Shown here piece after piece: positions 51,312 to 60,573 of a stretch of 64,000 nucleotides of DNA. Position 1 is the stretch's first letter. Every line of letters starts with the position of its first letter. Origin of the DNA: Ignavibacteria bacterium. Lineage in GTDB: Bacteria > Bacteroidota > Ignavibacteria > Tepidaquicellales > Tepidaquicellaceae. Made by a program: the position numbers and the translations under genes. Under the pieces are notes generated by a model. It saw only the letters and a program-made list of their open reading frames with translations, was not told the origin of the DNA and did not search any database. The stretch lies in contig DATAJP010000003.1 in the NCBI GenBank assembly GCA_036262055.1, forward strand, positions 1 through 64,000, read 5' to 3'.

Positions 51312-53172
51312 TAAACCTCGAAACCACATTAGCAAATCCGCCCCTGTCATCATAAGGAAATAAGTAAGTATCATAATTAAACCTGTTAAATAAATTTGCA
51401 AGTGTGAAATTCACATTTGCACTTCCGATGCGCGCACCGATATAAAAATCAACATTGGTAATAACTGGTTCATATAATTTTGTTGGGGAAACAGAATAAT
51501 CATAAAGTTTAAATCCGGTATAATATTTTACAATAAAGCCGGTTTTTAAGTCCAAATTATTATTAAAAAACTTATTTTCATAAAATATATTTCCTCTAAA
51601 TAAATTCTTATCACCGTCAGTGTAAGTATAATTATCATTTACCAAGTCAAGAACTATATCCCAAATTTTAAATTTTATATTTCCTTTAAATGACTGATAA
51701 TAATAATCGCTATAAAATGATTCCACAGTTATGTTTCCGGGTGTAAATATTAATCTTATGAAATCTATATCATTGGTGACGATTAACCTTGTGTACCGGA
51801 ACTTCAAAAATAATGATTTAAAAGTAAAATCGAATCCTGCTTCATTATTGTTGAAATTAATTGATTTTGCTGATAAATTACTTGATCTACCGGAATAATT
51901 TACACCACCATATAGTTTAAGTTTTAAATTTTCTTTGTTAATTAGTTTGTAATAAGCTTCTATTCCGGGTGAGTTTAGATTTACTATCAATTCGGAATTG
52001 TCGGTATTGTCTTGCATGGTTGCTTTAGTGTGCTTAAAAAATAAAGAAACATCTAAATCATTATAATTAATATCATATTTTAGAAAACCTGAATACGTCT
52101 GTATATTAATTCCATCATCATATTTAACATTATCATAATTTGCATTTAAAATTAAATTCGAAGGAACATTTTTAAAGATATTAATTTTAAAATTTTGATT
52201 TAAGTTGACTTCATTTGAGATAGAATGTCCGCCATTATTTGGCAACAAAATGGAATCAGCATAACCTTTTTCAAGATTGTAAAGTGAATTTATGTAACTA
52301 TATGTGACTTTCGTTAAGTGGCTCTTATCACTGAATAATTTAAAATAAATTCCGGTGTTAAAATAAATATTTTTATACTTTATCCTGGAGGAATCGTTCC
52401 GTACTGCAGCACTGCTGTCATTTTGTAACCCGCCGAATAATCCGCGGTCAATAGTATTGTAGTAAAAATTTGTTAGTATATTAAAATTAGGATTTAAGAA
52501 AAAATTTAATCTTGTCCTTGTCTGCCATTTGTCATAATCCGAATTTGTGTATCTTCCTGCATTAGAACCTTTAGTCAATCCTAATTGCAAATTAAATTTT
52601 CTGGAAAATGATTGAGAAAAATAAACATCGGCAAACAATGCATCATACCTATCCTGAGAATATCTTAATTGCGAAAATGGCTGTGGTTGTACAACGTTTT
52701 TTGAAATTACATTAATTGAAGATGTCGAAAATGTATTACTGTATAAATATGAACTTATCGAAGATATTAACTCAATACTGTCAATTTCATTAATCGAAAG
52801 ATTTTCAGTATCAAATTGTGAATCAAGTATATTCATTTTAAAACCATCCCTGTAAACAGGAACATTGAGATATGGGTAAGTAAGGTCTATAAATTCATTT
52901 CTCTGCCCAAACCCTTCATTAAATACTCTAAACCCATTTCTCATTTCTAAAATTTCTGAAAGCGAGCGTTTGTCGCTCCATATATATTCATTATAACTAA
53001 AAACTTCGGAAGTATTTGACAAACGATTTGTTCCTTTGATTACATTTGTATCGAATGCGGCATATCTGATTGAATCGGGAATTTGATAACGAAGCGAGTC
53101 CTGCGCTAATAGGGAAGTGGGTGATAAAAAGGCGGTTATTAATAATGCAATTAGCAGCGCAATATATTTCAT
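51286..53172 (-). CDS. TonB-receptor-like outer-membrane barrel with plug domain
   Basis: This 628-residue protein has a signal peptide (1-23, 'SLLAQ'). A plug-like domain (about 65-155) has 'SLSEILEMRNGFRVFNEG', 'IDLTYPYLNVPVYRDGFKMN' and 'NEIDSIELI', typical of TonB plugs. The rest is a barrel of long alternating strands ('RYSQDRYDALFADVYFSQSF', 'LNFFLNPNFNILTNFYYNTID'). No TonB box or carboxypeptidase-like domain is clear, so it may be a non-transporting relative. The ligand is unknown. Confidence 0.75.
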   Translation of the reverse strand: MKYIALLIALLITAFLSPTSLLAQDSLRYQIPDSIRYAAFDTNVIKGTNRLSNTSEVFSYNEYIWSDKRSLSEILEMRNGFRVFNEGFGQRNEFIDLTYPYLNVPVYRDGFKMNILDSQFDTENLSINEIDSIELISSISSYLYSNTFSTSSINVISKNVVQPQPFSQLRYSQDRYDALFADVYFSQSFSRKFNLQLGLTKGSNAGRYTNSDYDKWQTRTRLNFFLNPNFNILTNFYYNTIDRGLFGGLQNDSSAAVRNDSSRIKYKNIYFNTGIYFKLFSDKSHLTKVTYSYINSLYNLEKGYADSILLPNNGGHSISNEVNLNQNFKINIFKNVPSNLILNANYDNVKYDDGINIQTYSGFLKYDINYNDLDVSLFFKHTKATMQDNTDNSELIVNLNSPGIEAYYKLINKENLKLKLYGGVNYSGRSSNLSAKSINFNNNEAGFDFTFKSLFLKFRYTRLIVTNDIDFIRLIFTPGNITVESFYSDYYYQSFKGNIKFKIWDIVLDLVNDNYTYTDGDKNLFRGNIFYENKFFNNNLDLKTGFIVKYYTGFKLYDYSVSPTKLYEPVITNVDFYIGARIGSANVNFTLANLFNRFNYDTYLFPYDDRGGFANVVSRFTIVWDFLN

Positions 53173-53224
53173 ATCATGATATAATGCTCATCATTTTTCA
53201 AGTATTCAATATAAATAATAATTC

Positions 53225-53914
53225 TTATTCGGTTGTTTTCGGCTTATCAAGCTCATCAATATCTTTGCGGTGCTTAATAATTTTTGCATCTGTAAGGAAA
53301 TAAACATCTTCGGCAATGTTTGTGGCATGGTCTGATAATCTTTCAACATTCCTCAATAAAGTAATAGCATGAGAACAAGCTCTTATGCGTGACTTATCAT
53401 TTTCCATTATGCTTATAAGCTCATTAAAAATCTTTATGTCCATTTCGTCAACATTGTTATCAAGCTTAATGATTTCAAGCGCAAGCTCTCTATCGTTATT
53501 GACAAATGAATCGATACTGCTTCTTACAATTTTCTGAACAAGCACAGCCATCTCGTCGATTTTAACTTGTTTAAGAAGAGCTATATCGTTCATTAGGGGT
53601 TCGGTTCTTTCGGCAATGTTAACAGCAATGTCGCCCATTCTCTCAAGGTCATTATTGATTTTCAAAGCTGACATTATGAGGCGCAAATCAACAGCAACGG
53701 GTTGTGTAAGCGCGAATATTCTCTGACAATGCTTATCGATTTTTACATCGAATTTATCGACTTTATCATCACGTTCTTTTACAAGATTTGCCAAATCAAG
53801 ATTTGCTTCAAAAAGTCCTTTGAATGCAAATTCAATCTGCTCTTCTACAAGACTTCCCATCTTAATAATTCTTGTCCGGAGCTGGTCGAGTTCTTCTTCT
53901 AGATAATTATACAT
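53225..53914 (-). CDS. phoU: Phosphate transport system regulator PhoU
   Basis: This 229-residue all-helical protein is made of two PhoU three-helix repeats. The metal-binding consensus appears as 'ALKINNDLERMGDIAVNIAE' (about 83-102) and 'LRNVERLSDHATNIAEDV' (about 188-205). PhoU links the Pst transporter to the PhoR kinase and represses the Pho response when phosphate is ample. It is 22 bases downstream of pstB, the usual order. The other pst genes are not in the window. Confidence 0.95.
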   Translation of the reverse strand: MYNYLEEELDQLRTRIIKMGSLVEEQIEFAFKGLFEANLDLANLVKERDDKVDKFDVKIDKHCQRIFALTQPVAVDLRLIMSALKINNDLERMGDIAVNIAERTEPLMNDIALLKQVKIDEMAVLVQKIVRSSIDSFVNNDRELALEIIKLDNNVDEMDIKIFNELISIMENDKSRIRACSHAITLLRNVERLSDHATNIAEDVYFLTDAKIIKHRKDIDELDKPKTTE

Positions 53915-53936
53915 AAGTTAAAATTAAAATTTTATA

Positions 53937-54701
53937 TTAACCGAATTTACCGGTAATGTAATTTTGAGTTCGTTCATCTTTGGGTTCAGTAAACATTTTT
54001 CGCGTCAAGTCGAATTCTATCAATTCGCCATTTAAAAAGAAAGCACAAAAGTCACTCACTCTCGCTGCCTGCTGCATGTTGTGAGTTACAATGACGATGC
54101 AAAGATTTTTTTTAAGTTCAAATATGAGCTCTTCAATTTTAGAAGTTGAAATCGGGTCAAGTGCGCTTGCCGGTTCATCCATCAATAAAATTTCCGGTTC
54201 AACTGCCAACGCGCGAGCAATGCAAACTCTTTGTTGCTGTCCGCCTGAAAGTCCCATTGCAGATTCATCGAGACGGTCTTTCACTTCCTCCCATATTGCC
54301 GCTTTCTTTAAGCTTGATTCGACAATTTCATCGAGTTCTTTTTTCTTTCTGACTCCGTTAATGCGGGGACCATATGCAACATTTTCATAAATCGATTTAG
54401 GAAATGGATTTGACTTCTGAAAAACCATTCCGACTCTTTTTCTGAGATTTACAACGTCAACCTTGCCTTCATAAATATCGATGCTGTCAATAATAATTTT
54501 TCCTTTAATAATCACTCCGTCAATCAAATCGTTCATTCTGTTGAGCGTCCTTAGATAAGTCGTTTTACCGCATCCTGACGGACCTATTAGAGCAGTAATG
54601 GAGTTTTCCTTAATCTCAGTATTTACGTTATAAAGCGCTTGAACTTTTCCATAAAATAAGTTAAGGTCTGAGGTCTTTATTTTCGTTTCTTTATCCGCCA
54701 A
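53937..54701 (-). CDS. pstB: Phosphate ABC transporter ATP-binding protein PstB
   Basis: This 254-residue ATPase drives high-affinity phosphate uptake with PstC and PstA. The diagnostic PstB sequences are '[21 protein letters not shown]' in part, '[22 protein letters not shown]' in part, '[16 protein letters not shown]' and '[13 protein letters not shown]'. The C-terminus '[10 protein letters not shown]' is standard. pstSCA are not adjacent on the upstream side, where lolD is found, so they must lie elsewhere if present. Confidence 0.97.
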   Translation of the reverse strand: MADKETKIKTSDLNLFYGKVQALYNVNTEIKENSITALIGPSGCGKTTYLRTLNRMNDLIDGVIIKGKIIIDSIDIYEGKVDVVNLRKRVGMVFQKSNPFPKSIYENVAYGPRINGVRKKKELDEIVESSLKKAAIWEEVKDRLDESAMGLSGGQQQRVCIARALAVEPEILLMDEPASALDPISTSKIEELIFELKKNLCIVIVTHNMQQAARVSDFCAFFLNGELIEFDLTRKMFTEPKDERTQNYITGKFG

Positions 54702-54779
54702 AAGTTTTAATTCAATATATAAATTTATTATAACTAATCTTGTGCTAAATGTAAATTAAATGTTACCATTTGGTAAATG

Positions 54780-55445
54780 TTAGATAATAAGTCCGTCCTG
54801 CATTTTAATAATCCGGTCACATTTATTTGCAAATTCTTCATTGTGAGTTACTATTACGAAAGTCTGGTTTAACTTTTTACGCAGTTCGAAAATTAAATTT
54901 ATAATTGCATTTGCATTTTCAGTATCAAGATTTCCTGTTGGTTCGTCTGCCAATACAATTTTAGGTGAGTTAATCAATGCGCGTGCAATGGCAACTCTTT
55001 GAGCTTCACCGCCGGAAATTTCAGAAGGTTTATGGTCTTCTCTGTTGTTTACACCGGTTGTTTTCAGGAGTTCTTTTGCTCTTTCTTTTGCATCTTTGCC
55101 CTCAATAAGTGCCGGCATTAAAACATTTTCAAGTGCTGTGAACTCAGGGAGAAGATGATGAAACTGAAATATAAATCCCACGCTTGTGTTACGGAAATCA
55201 GCAAGCTCCTTGTCGTTAAATGAAGAAATATTTTTGTCCTCTATTTCAATCTTTCCCGAATCTGCTTTGTCAAGCGTTCCAAGTATATGCAACAATGTGC
55301 TTTTCCCGGCTCCTGACTTACCCACAATTGCAATTATTTCACCTTTAAAAATTTCTAAATTAATCCCCTTCAAAACCTGAAGACGGTTTTTCTTGTCAAT
55401 CTTATACGACTTTTTTATGTCAGATGCTTTTAGTAATAATTCCAT
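54780..55445 (-). CDS. lolD: Lipoprotein-releasing system ATP-binding protein LolD
   Basis: This 221-residue ATPase of the LolCDE/MacB class energises release of lipoproteins from the inner membrane. Walker A is 'VGKSGAGKSTLLHILGTLD', then 'FIFQFHHLLPEFTALENVLMP' (the LolD-type 'FQ.HhLLPeFtAlENV'), 'SGGEAQRVAIARAL' and 'LADEPTGNLD'. The permease gene follows its expected pattern, 36 bases upstream in transcription order. The Q-loop wording separates it from FtsE. Confidence 0.93.
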   Translation of the reverse strand: MELLLKASDIKKSYKIDKKNRLQVLKGINLEIFKGEIIAIVGKSGAGKSTLLHILGTLDKADSGKIEIEDKNISSFNDKELADFRNTSVGFIFQFHHLLPEFTALENVLMPALIEGKDAKERAKELLKTTGVNNREDHKPSEISGGEAQRVAIARALINSPKIVLADEPTGNLDTENANAIINLIFELRKKLNQTFVIVTHNEEFANKCDRIIKMQDGLII

Positions 55446-55481
55446 TAATTGTTCATTGTTAATTGCAAATTGTTAATTGTT

Positions 55482-56708
55482 TTACTCCCATCTTATTGCG
55501 CTCACAGGATTTTCTTTTGCTGCTTTTGAAGCAGGATATAACGAAGCCAGATAGCAAAGTAGTAACGCTGCAAGCGGTATAATCATTAAGTCCGAATATC
55601 TCAACTCGACAGGCAGAGCATCTACGCTGTACATTTTTGTATCGAGCTTATATATGCCGTAAGTTTTTTGGAGTATGGTTATTCCGACACCCATAATAAA
55701 CCCTGCGGCAATACCTATTACACCAACAGATAATCCTTCAAATAAAAAAATTCTTCTGATGCTTCCATCAGTTGCACCCATTGCTTTAAGTATTCCTATG
55801 TCCCGTTTCTTTTCAATTACTGTCATTGTAAGTGATGCAAGAATATTAAAGCATGCAACGATGATTATTAAGCTCAGAATAATAAACGCTACCCAGCGTT
55901 CAATTGTCATGATTGAATAATAATCCGCGTTTAAATCAAACCATGTATTAACTTTATATTTATCACCAAGCAAATTTTGAATTACCGATTTTTCCTTCTC
56001 CGAATCTTTAATGTCATCAAAGCGAACCTCGACACCATTATATTTATCTTCAATTTCAAAAAGCTCCTGTGATGCAGGAATTGAAATAAAAGCAAACTTT
56101 GAATCAAATTCAATGTTGTCGGCTTCATAGATTCCCGTTACAACAAATTTCATGGTCTTCGGTTCAACAAACTGTGTCAGAGATTTTTCCATTCCCGCAG
56201 GACTTATGATGGTTACAGTATCGCCTTCAAGACTGCGCATTTCACCGGCTAATATTCTGCCAATTACAATCCCACCGGTTACACCATCGTTTTTTAAATC
56301 CATTGAGCCGAGCTTGAGTACTTCTTTCAATCCTGATACGTCACCGATTTTATTTTCGTCAACCCCTTTAACTACGATTGCTTTGTTCAGGTTCTCAGTA
56401 GAAATTAATCCTTTGTTCAATGTATAGGGTGAAAATTTTTTCACGCCTGCATCTTTAAGCTTCGTCTCGACTTCCGAAACATCATCCAGAGTCTTTCCAT
56501 CTGCAGATTCTACTCTTATATGAGGATTGAATCCGATTAAAATCGACGAAACTCGTGTGTTAAATCCATTAAATACCGATAATACAATTATCAGCGCCGC
56601 TACACCTGTTGCAACACCTATAATGGAGATAATAGAAATTATCGTAATGAAATTTACATTCTTTTTTGAAAATAAGTATCTTCTTGCTATGAAAAATTCT
56701 GCCGACAT
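55482..56708 (-). CDS. LolC/LolE-type lipoprotein-releasing permease
   Basis: The open frame extends to 56753, but its first 15 codons ('NEVPAFAGMT') are a translated dispersed repeat. The true start is the Met at 56708, preceded by AAGGA. The 408-residue product has an N-terminal helix after 'EFFIARRYLFSKKNVNFI', a large periplasmic MacB-like domain (about 50-260), and three C-terminal helices ending 'LASLYPASKAAKENPVSAIRWE', the FtsX/LolCE signature. A single LolC/E-type gene with LolD suggests a homodimeric (LolF-like) transporter, which is inference. Confidence 0.9.
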   Translation of the reverse strand: MSAEFFIARRYLFSKKNVNFITIISIISIIGVATGVAALIIVLSVFNGFNTRVSSILIGFNPHIRVESADGKTLDDVSEVETKLKDAGVKKFSPYTLNKGLISTENLNKAIVVKGVDENKIGDVSGLKEVLKLGSMDLKNDGVTGGIVIGRILAGEMRSLEGDTVTIISPAGMEKSLTQFVEPKTMKFVVTGIYEADNIEFDSKFAFISIPASQELFEIEDKYNGVEVRFDDIKDSEKEKSVIQNLLGDKYKVNTWFDLNADYYSIMTIERWVAFIILSLIIIVACFNILASLTMTVIEKKRDIGILKAMGATDGSIRRIFLFEGLSVGVIGIAAGFIMGVGITILQKTYGIYKLDTKMYSVDALPVELRYSDLMIIPLAALLLCYLASLYPASKAAKENPVSAIRWE

Positions 56709-56721
56709 ATTTCCTTGTGAA

Positions 56722-56746
56722 GTCATTCCCGCGAAAGCGGGAACCT
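56722..56746 (+). repeat. Dispersed palindromic repeat GTCATTCCCGCGAAAGCGGG
   Basis: An intact palindrome (CCCGCGAAAGCGGG) directly upstream of the LolC/E gene, read in frame by the longest ORF. It is the same element as at 58954-58979. Confidence 0.9.
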
Positions 56747-56765
56747 CATTCATTTTCTAAAATTA

Positions 56766-57602
56766 TTATTCGTCAAAAATGATTACAGATTCTTTATACT
56801 GCCTAACTTTGTTATCATCAATCTTTTTGTATAAATGTTTTTCAAGCTCTTTGGATTTCTTATCTAAATTATTTTCATCGAGTAAATTCTTAATCGGATA
56901 TTTAACATGCAAAACCCTGTTTTTCAAAATATGCCTGCTGATTCCTGTTGGGATTTTTAAATTATTTCTTGCAATTTTTACGATATCCTCTTTTTTGAAA
57001 TCAGGGAAATCAATCAATACGCCTTTCTTGCGTGAAAACTTTTGAAGCTCCTTAATCTTAATATCTGATTCTGTTCTGTCAAAAATATATTTGTGCGCAT
57101 AAAGTGAAGTGATTTTCAGAAGCGCTTCTAAAGATTGTTCGAAATTATTTTTGAAAGTAATCAAAATATGTTTATTGTTTTCAATATCTGAAGCTAAAAC
57201 TTTGTTTATTCCTTTTGAGGCATCTTTTTGTCCGTTTCTTATATCAGTATATTCATATTTATATCCTTCTTTTTCGCAAAGTTCAATCAACCTTGAAAGT
57301 TCAAAATCATATACAAAATGATTCCAGCTTAAAAGCTTAATTGCTTTATCTTTATAGTCGATTATTTGGGCAAGAATTAATTTACATCCGATTTCTTGAA
57401 GAGAGCTTAGCCTGTTTGCGCCGTCGATAAGTATATAATCATTATCATATTTTGCTACTATGACAGGGTTCATCAAAAACTTATCGTGAGAAATTCTCTG
57501 GAAAATATTTCTTAACCTCTTGTTTTCGGTGTTTTCGTGTAACTTAATATCGGAAATTTTTAAAAGTTTAAGATCGAAATAACTCTCGGTATAATTTATC
57601 AT
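56766..57602 (-). CDS. ParB/sulfiredoxin-fold protein resembling SerK/SbnI serine kinases
   Basis: This 278-residue protein begins with a ParB/Srx-like fold: 'LLKISDIKLHENTE' (13-26, with Glu23 in the place of the catalytic Glu of SerK) and 'YILIDGANRLSSLQEIGCKL' (56-75, DGXXR loop). The C-terminal region ends 'IPTGISRHILKNRVLHVKYPI', like the C-terminus of SbnI and archaeal free-serine kinase SerK. Those enzymes make O-phosphoserine from serine using ATP or ADP. The ATG overlaps the stop of the ClpB fragment gene, giving translational coupling. A DNA-binding role as in true ParB is unlikely because no HTH is evident. Confidence 0.65.
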   Translation of the reverse strand: MINYTESYFDLKLLKISDIKLHENTENKRLRNIFQRISHDKFLMNPVIVAKYDNDYILIDGANRLSSLQEIGCKLILAQIIDYKDKAIKLLSWNHFVYDFELSRLIELCEKEGYKYEYTDIRNGQKDASKGINKVLASDIENNKHILITFKNNFEQSLEALLKITSLYAHKYIFDRTESDIKIKELQKFSRKKGVLIDFPDFKKEDIVKIARNNLKIPTGISRHILKNRVLHVKYPIKNLLDENNLDKKSKELEKHLYKKIDDNKVRQYKESVIIFDE

Positions 57603-58936
57603 TATTTATTTTCTTTTACGAATTCAATGGCTCCGTCGTTGCTCAATTCACACCGAATAGTATCCCCCGGAAGGAATTCTGCTGAAAGTATTTTTTCGGA
57701 AAGTTTATTTGTAATATACTTTTGAATAACTCTCTTTAAAGGTCGGGCTCCAAATTGAATGTCATATCCCAGCTTGCCAAGCCAATCTTTAACATCATCA
57801 GGAACAATAAGCTTAATATTATTATGCTCAAGTCGTCTCATGGTTTGTGTCATCTGCAAATCGACTATTAATCTGATTTCGGATTGTGTAAGAGGTTTGA
57901 ATAGAATAATCTCGTCTATTCTGTTCAGGAACTCGGGACGAATTGTCGCTTTAAGTAAATCTAACAATTTAACACGCAGACTGTTCATAATATCATCACG
58001 ATTTTTTTCTGTTATTTTTTGCAGCTGCTCCTGAATTAAATGAGAACCAAGATTCGAAGTCATTATAATAATTGTGTTTTTGAAATTAACGGTCTTGCCT
58101 TTTGAATCAGTCAATCTTCCTTCATCCAAAACTTGAAGCAGAATATTAAACACATCAGGATGCGCTTTTTCGATTTCATCGAGAAGTACCACGCAATAGG
58201 GGCGTCTGCGAACGGCTTCGGTAAGCTGACCGCCTTCTTCATAACCCACATATCCCGGAGGCGCACCGATTAAACGCGAAACGGAAAATTTTTCCATATA
58301 CTCGCTCATGTCAATTCGGACAATGGCTTTTTCATCATCAAACAAGAACTCAGCAAGTGCTCTTGCAAGCTCTGTTTTTCCGACACCGGTAGTTCCGAGA
58401 AATATAAACGAACCAATCGGTCTATTTTCATCCTGCAAGCCCGCACGTGAACGTCTTATAGCATTTGATACTGCAATTACTGCGTCTTCCTGTCCGATTA
58501 ATCTCTGAGCAAGGTTTTCTTCCATCTTAAGAAGCTTCATGCGTTCGCTTTCCATCATTCGGGTAACGGGAATGCCTGTCCATCTTGAAACAATCTCTGC
58601 AATATCCTCTGCGTCGACTTCTTCCTTCAGCATTTTTTTATTTTCCTGAACTTTTGCAAGTTCCTCGGTTTTTGCGTTAATCGTTTTTTCAAGCTCAGGA
58701 ATTTTTCCATAACGCAGCTCAGCAACATTTGCCAGATTTCCCTCGCGTTCATACCTGTCCGCTTCTGCTTTCAGATTTTCAATTTCCTCTTTTGAGCTTC
58801 TAATTGTTTTTATAAGATCTTTCTCTAAATTCCAATGCGCAATCAATTCATCTTTTTGCGAACGAAGATTAGCTAAGTCTTTTTCGATTTCGTCTAATCT
58901 TATTTTTGTCGGATTAACTTCTTTTGCCTTTGCCAT
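57602..58936 (-). CDS. clpB: N-terminally truncated ClpB (middle domain + second AAA+ domain only)
   Basis: The 444 residues correspond to the C-terminal half of ClpB. They comprise the coiled-coil middle-domain end ('DRYEREGNLANVAELRYGKIPELEK'-type), 'VSRWTGIPVTRMMESE', Walker A 'LGTTGVGKTELARALAEFLF', 'GAPPGYVGYEEGGQLTEAVRRRPY', Walker B 'VVLLDEIEKAHPDVFNILLQ', sensor 1 'IIIMTSNLG' and the C-terminal 'FGARPLKRVIQ'. The N-domain and the whole first ATPase domain are missing. An in-frame TGA lies in the repeat just upstream, so 58936 is the only start. A disaggregase normally needs both rings. This may be a decayed gene or a reduced chaperone. It is coupled to the SerK-like gene. Confidence 0.9.
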   Translation of the reverse strand: MAKAKEVNPTKIRLDEIEKDLANLRSQKDELIAHWNLEKDLIKTIRSSKEEIENLKAEADRYEREGNLANVAELRYGKIPELEKTINAKTEELAKVQENKKMLKEEVDAEDIAEIVSRWTGIPVTRMMESERMKLLKMEENLAQRLIGQEDAVIAVSNAIRRSRAGLQDENRPIGSFIFLGTTGVGKTELARALAEFLFDDEKAIVRIDMSEYMEKFSVSRLIGAPPGYVGYEEGGQLTEAVRRRPYCVVLLDEIEKAHPDVFNILLQVLDEGRLTDSKGKTVNFKNTIIIMTSNLGSHLIQEQLQKITEKNRDDIMNSLRVKLLDLLKATIRPEFLNRIDEIILFKPLTQSEIRLIVDLQMTQTMRRLEHNNIKLIVPDDVKDWLGKLGYDIQFGARPLKRVIQKYITNKLSEKILSAEFLPGDTIRCELSNDGAIEFVKENK

Positions 58937-58953
58937 AGCGTTATAATTTTGAA

Positions 58954-58979
58954 GTCATTCCCGCGAAGGCGGGAATCCC
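58954..58979 (+). repeat. Dispersed palindromic repeat GTCATTCCCGCGAAGGCGGG
   Basis: It lies between fmt and the truncated clpB, in the same orientation as the copy at 56722. It supplies the stop codon in front of the shortened clpB frame. Confidence 0.9.
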
Positions 58980-58983
58980 ATTC

Positions 58984-59910
58984 TTATTCAAACTTTATTA
59001 AATTTTCTTTTTTGTAACCTCTTAAAAATTCTTCGGAACTCATTCTTTTCTTCCCCTCTAATTGCAATTCAAGAATTTCTAATTTTTTATCAGAAGTATT
59101 TACTAAAATTTTATTATCCGTTACATCAATATATCCGGGTTTCTCATTGCTTGTGATTTCTGTCAGTTTCGATTTAAATATTTTCAGATTCTTATATTTC
59201 AAAAGCGTCCATGCTGTCGGATAAGGTGACAGTCCTCTAATTTTATTATGAATATCAATTGCAAATCCTGTCCAATCAATTCTGCAGCCATCTTTGAAAA
59301 TCTTAGGAGCTTTACTTGCTCTGCTATTATCCTGTGCTATTAACTCAACGTTTCCTGATTCAATCTTTTTAACCGTCGATAAAACCGTTTCAGCTCCTAA
59401 AACTTTTAACTTATCATGTAAAGTTCCTGCGGTGTCATCATTTGAAATCTCAATTTCTCTTTGTTCAATTATTTTCCCTGTATCAACCGATTTATCGAGA
59501 AAGAACGTTGTTACTCCGGTTGTTTTATCGCCGTTCATTATTGCCCAGTTAATCGGTGCTGCGCCGCGATACTTAGGAAGAAGCGATGCATGCAGATTAA
59601 ACGTTCCTAATCTCGGTATAGTATAAACTTTTTCAGGTAGAATTCTGAATGCGACAACAACGAACAAATCCGCATTTAACTCTCGCAACTTGTTAATGAA
59701 CTCATCATCATTTAACTTCGCAGGTTGTAAAATCTTGTAATTTTTCCCCTTGGCAAATTTTTTTACATCAGATTCCTGAACATTCAATCCGCGTCCCTTA
59801 GGTTTATCGGGAACTGTAACAACAGCTTTTATATTATAACCACTGTCATCAAGTATTTTCAAAGACGGAACTGCAAACTCGGGTGTACCCATAAACACGA
59901 TATCCATCAT
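58984..59910 (-). CDS. fmt: Methionyl-tRNA formyltransferase
   Basis: Fmt formylates initiator Met-tRNA using 10-formyl-THF. The 308-residue length is normal. The N-terminus is 'MDIVFMGTPEFAVPSL'. The catalytic loop is 'GTFNLHASLLPKYRGAAPINWAIMNGD' in two parts (Asn, His and a later Asp in 'SVDTGKI'). The C-terminal domain has 'RGLSPYPTAWTLL'. Two adjacent Met codons make 59907 an equally good start. def lies 7 bases upstream, forming the classic def-fmt pair. Confidence 0.97.
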   Translation of the reverse strand: MMDIVFMGTPEFAVPSLKILDDSGYNIKAVVTVPDKPKGRGLNVQESDVKKFAKGKNYKILQPAKLNDDEFINKLRELNADLFVVVAFRILPEKVYTIPRLGTFNLHASLLPKYRGAAPINWAIMNGDKTTGVTTFFLDKSVDTGKIIEQREIEISNDDTAGTLHDKLKVLGAETVLSTVKKIESGNVELIAQDNSRASKAPKIFKDGCRIDWTGFAIDIHNKIRGLSPYPTAWTLLKYKNLKIFKSKLTEITSNEKPGYIDVTDNKILVNTSDKKLEILELQLEGKKRMSSEEFLRGYKKENLIKFE

Positions 59911-59917
59911 TTGTGTA

Positions 59918-60481
59918 TTAATAAATAAATTTATCTTTATTTATTATCAGCGGATACGGAGCTTCGACTTTTCCTTTCTTAATTTTATCCAGCTCTTTTT
60001 TTATTTCTTTTTTCTGTTCTGCATTTAAATAATCTATGAAAAGTTTTCCGTTGAGGTGGTCAACTTCATGCTGAATCACTCTTCCTAAAAGTTTATCCGC
60101 CTCGAGTTCAACTTCTTTCATATTGGCATCAGTATATTTCACAAAAATTTTTTCTGCTCTCGGTACTTCAACGCGGATTCCCGGAATACTCAGACATCCC
60201 TCTTCACTGAACCACTCTCCATGTGAATCCACAATTTTCGGATTAATCATTGTTAATGGTTTCACATCGCTGTATTCTTTCAGAAAAGAAACGTCTATAA
60301 CAAGAAAAGACGAATTTATCCCTATTTGAGGCGCAGCAAGCCCGATTCCATCGGCTTCGTGCATTGTAAAAAACATATTTTCTATGGTTTTTATTAGCTC
60401 AAGTGTAATTTCTTTCACAGGTACGGTTTTCTTTGTAAGGACATCCATACCATAAGTCGCTATAGGTAATTGTTTATTCAT
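59918..60481 (-). CDS. def: Peptide deformylase
   Basis: Def removes the formyl group from nascent N-termini. This 187-residue protein has the three motifs: 'GIGLAAPQIG' (45-54), 'EEGCLSIPG' (93-101, metal ligand Cys96) and 'IQHEVDHLNG' (136-145, ligands His138 and His142, catalytic Glu139). It heads the minus-strand def-fmt-clpB' gene string. A short repeat lies in the spacer upstream. Confidence 0.98.
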   Translation of the reverse strand: MNKQLPIATYGMDVLTKKTVPVKEITLELIKTIENMFFTMHEADGIGLAAPQIGINSSFLVIDVSFLKEYSDVKPLTMINPKIVDSHGEWFSEEGCLSIPGIRVEVPRAEKIFVKYTDANMKEVELEADKLLGRVIQHEVDHLNGKLFIDYLNAEQKKEIKKELDKIKKGKVEAPYPLIINKDKFIY

Positions 60482-60573
60482 AACTTACAAATTTAACAAT
60501 TTTAAATTTTAACTGTTAGCCCATTTAAAAGTGTCATTTATAAACAAAACAAAAGATTCCATTCTTTAAATGG

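Noticed and set aside
56709-56753. 15-residue N-terminal extension of the LolC/E protein
   Set aside because: It is a translated dispersed repeat. A Shine-Dalgarno and the conserved start lie at 56708.
56766-57602. Chromosome-partitioning ParB
   Set aside because: No helix-turn-helix region, no parA neighbour and no parS-like site. The C-terminal wording fits SerK/SbnI better.
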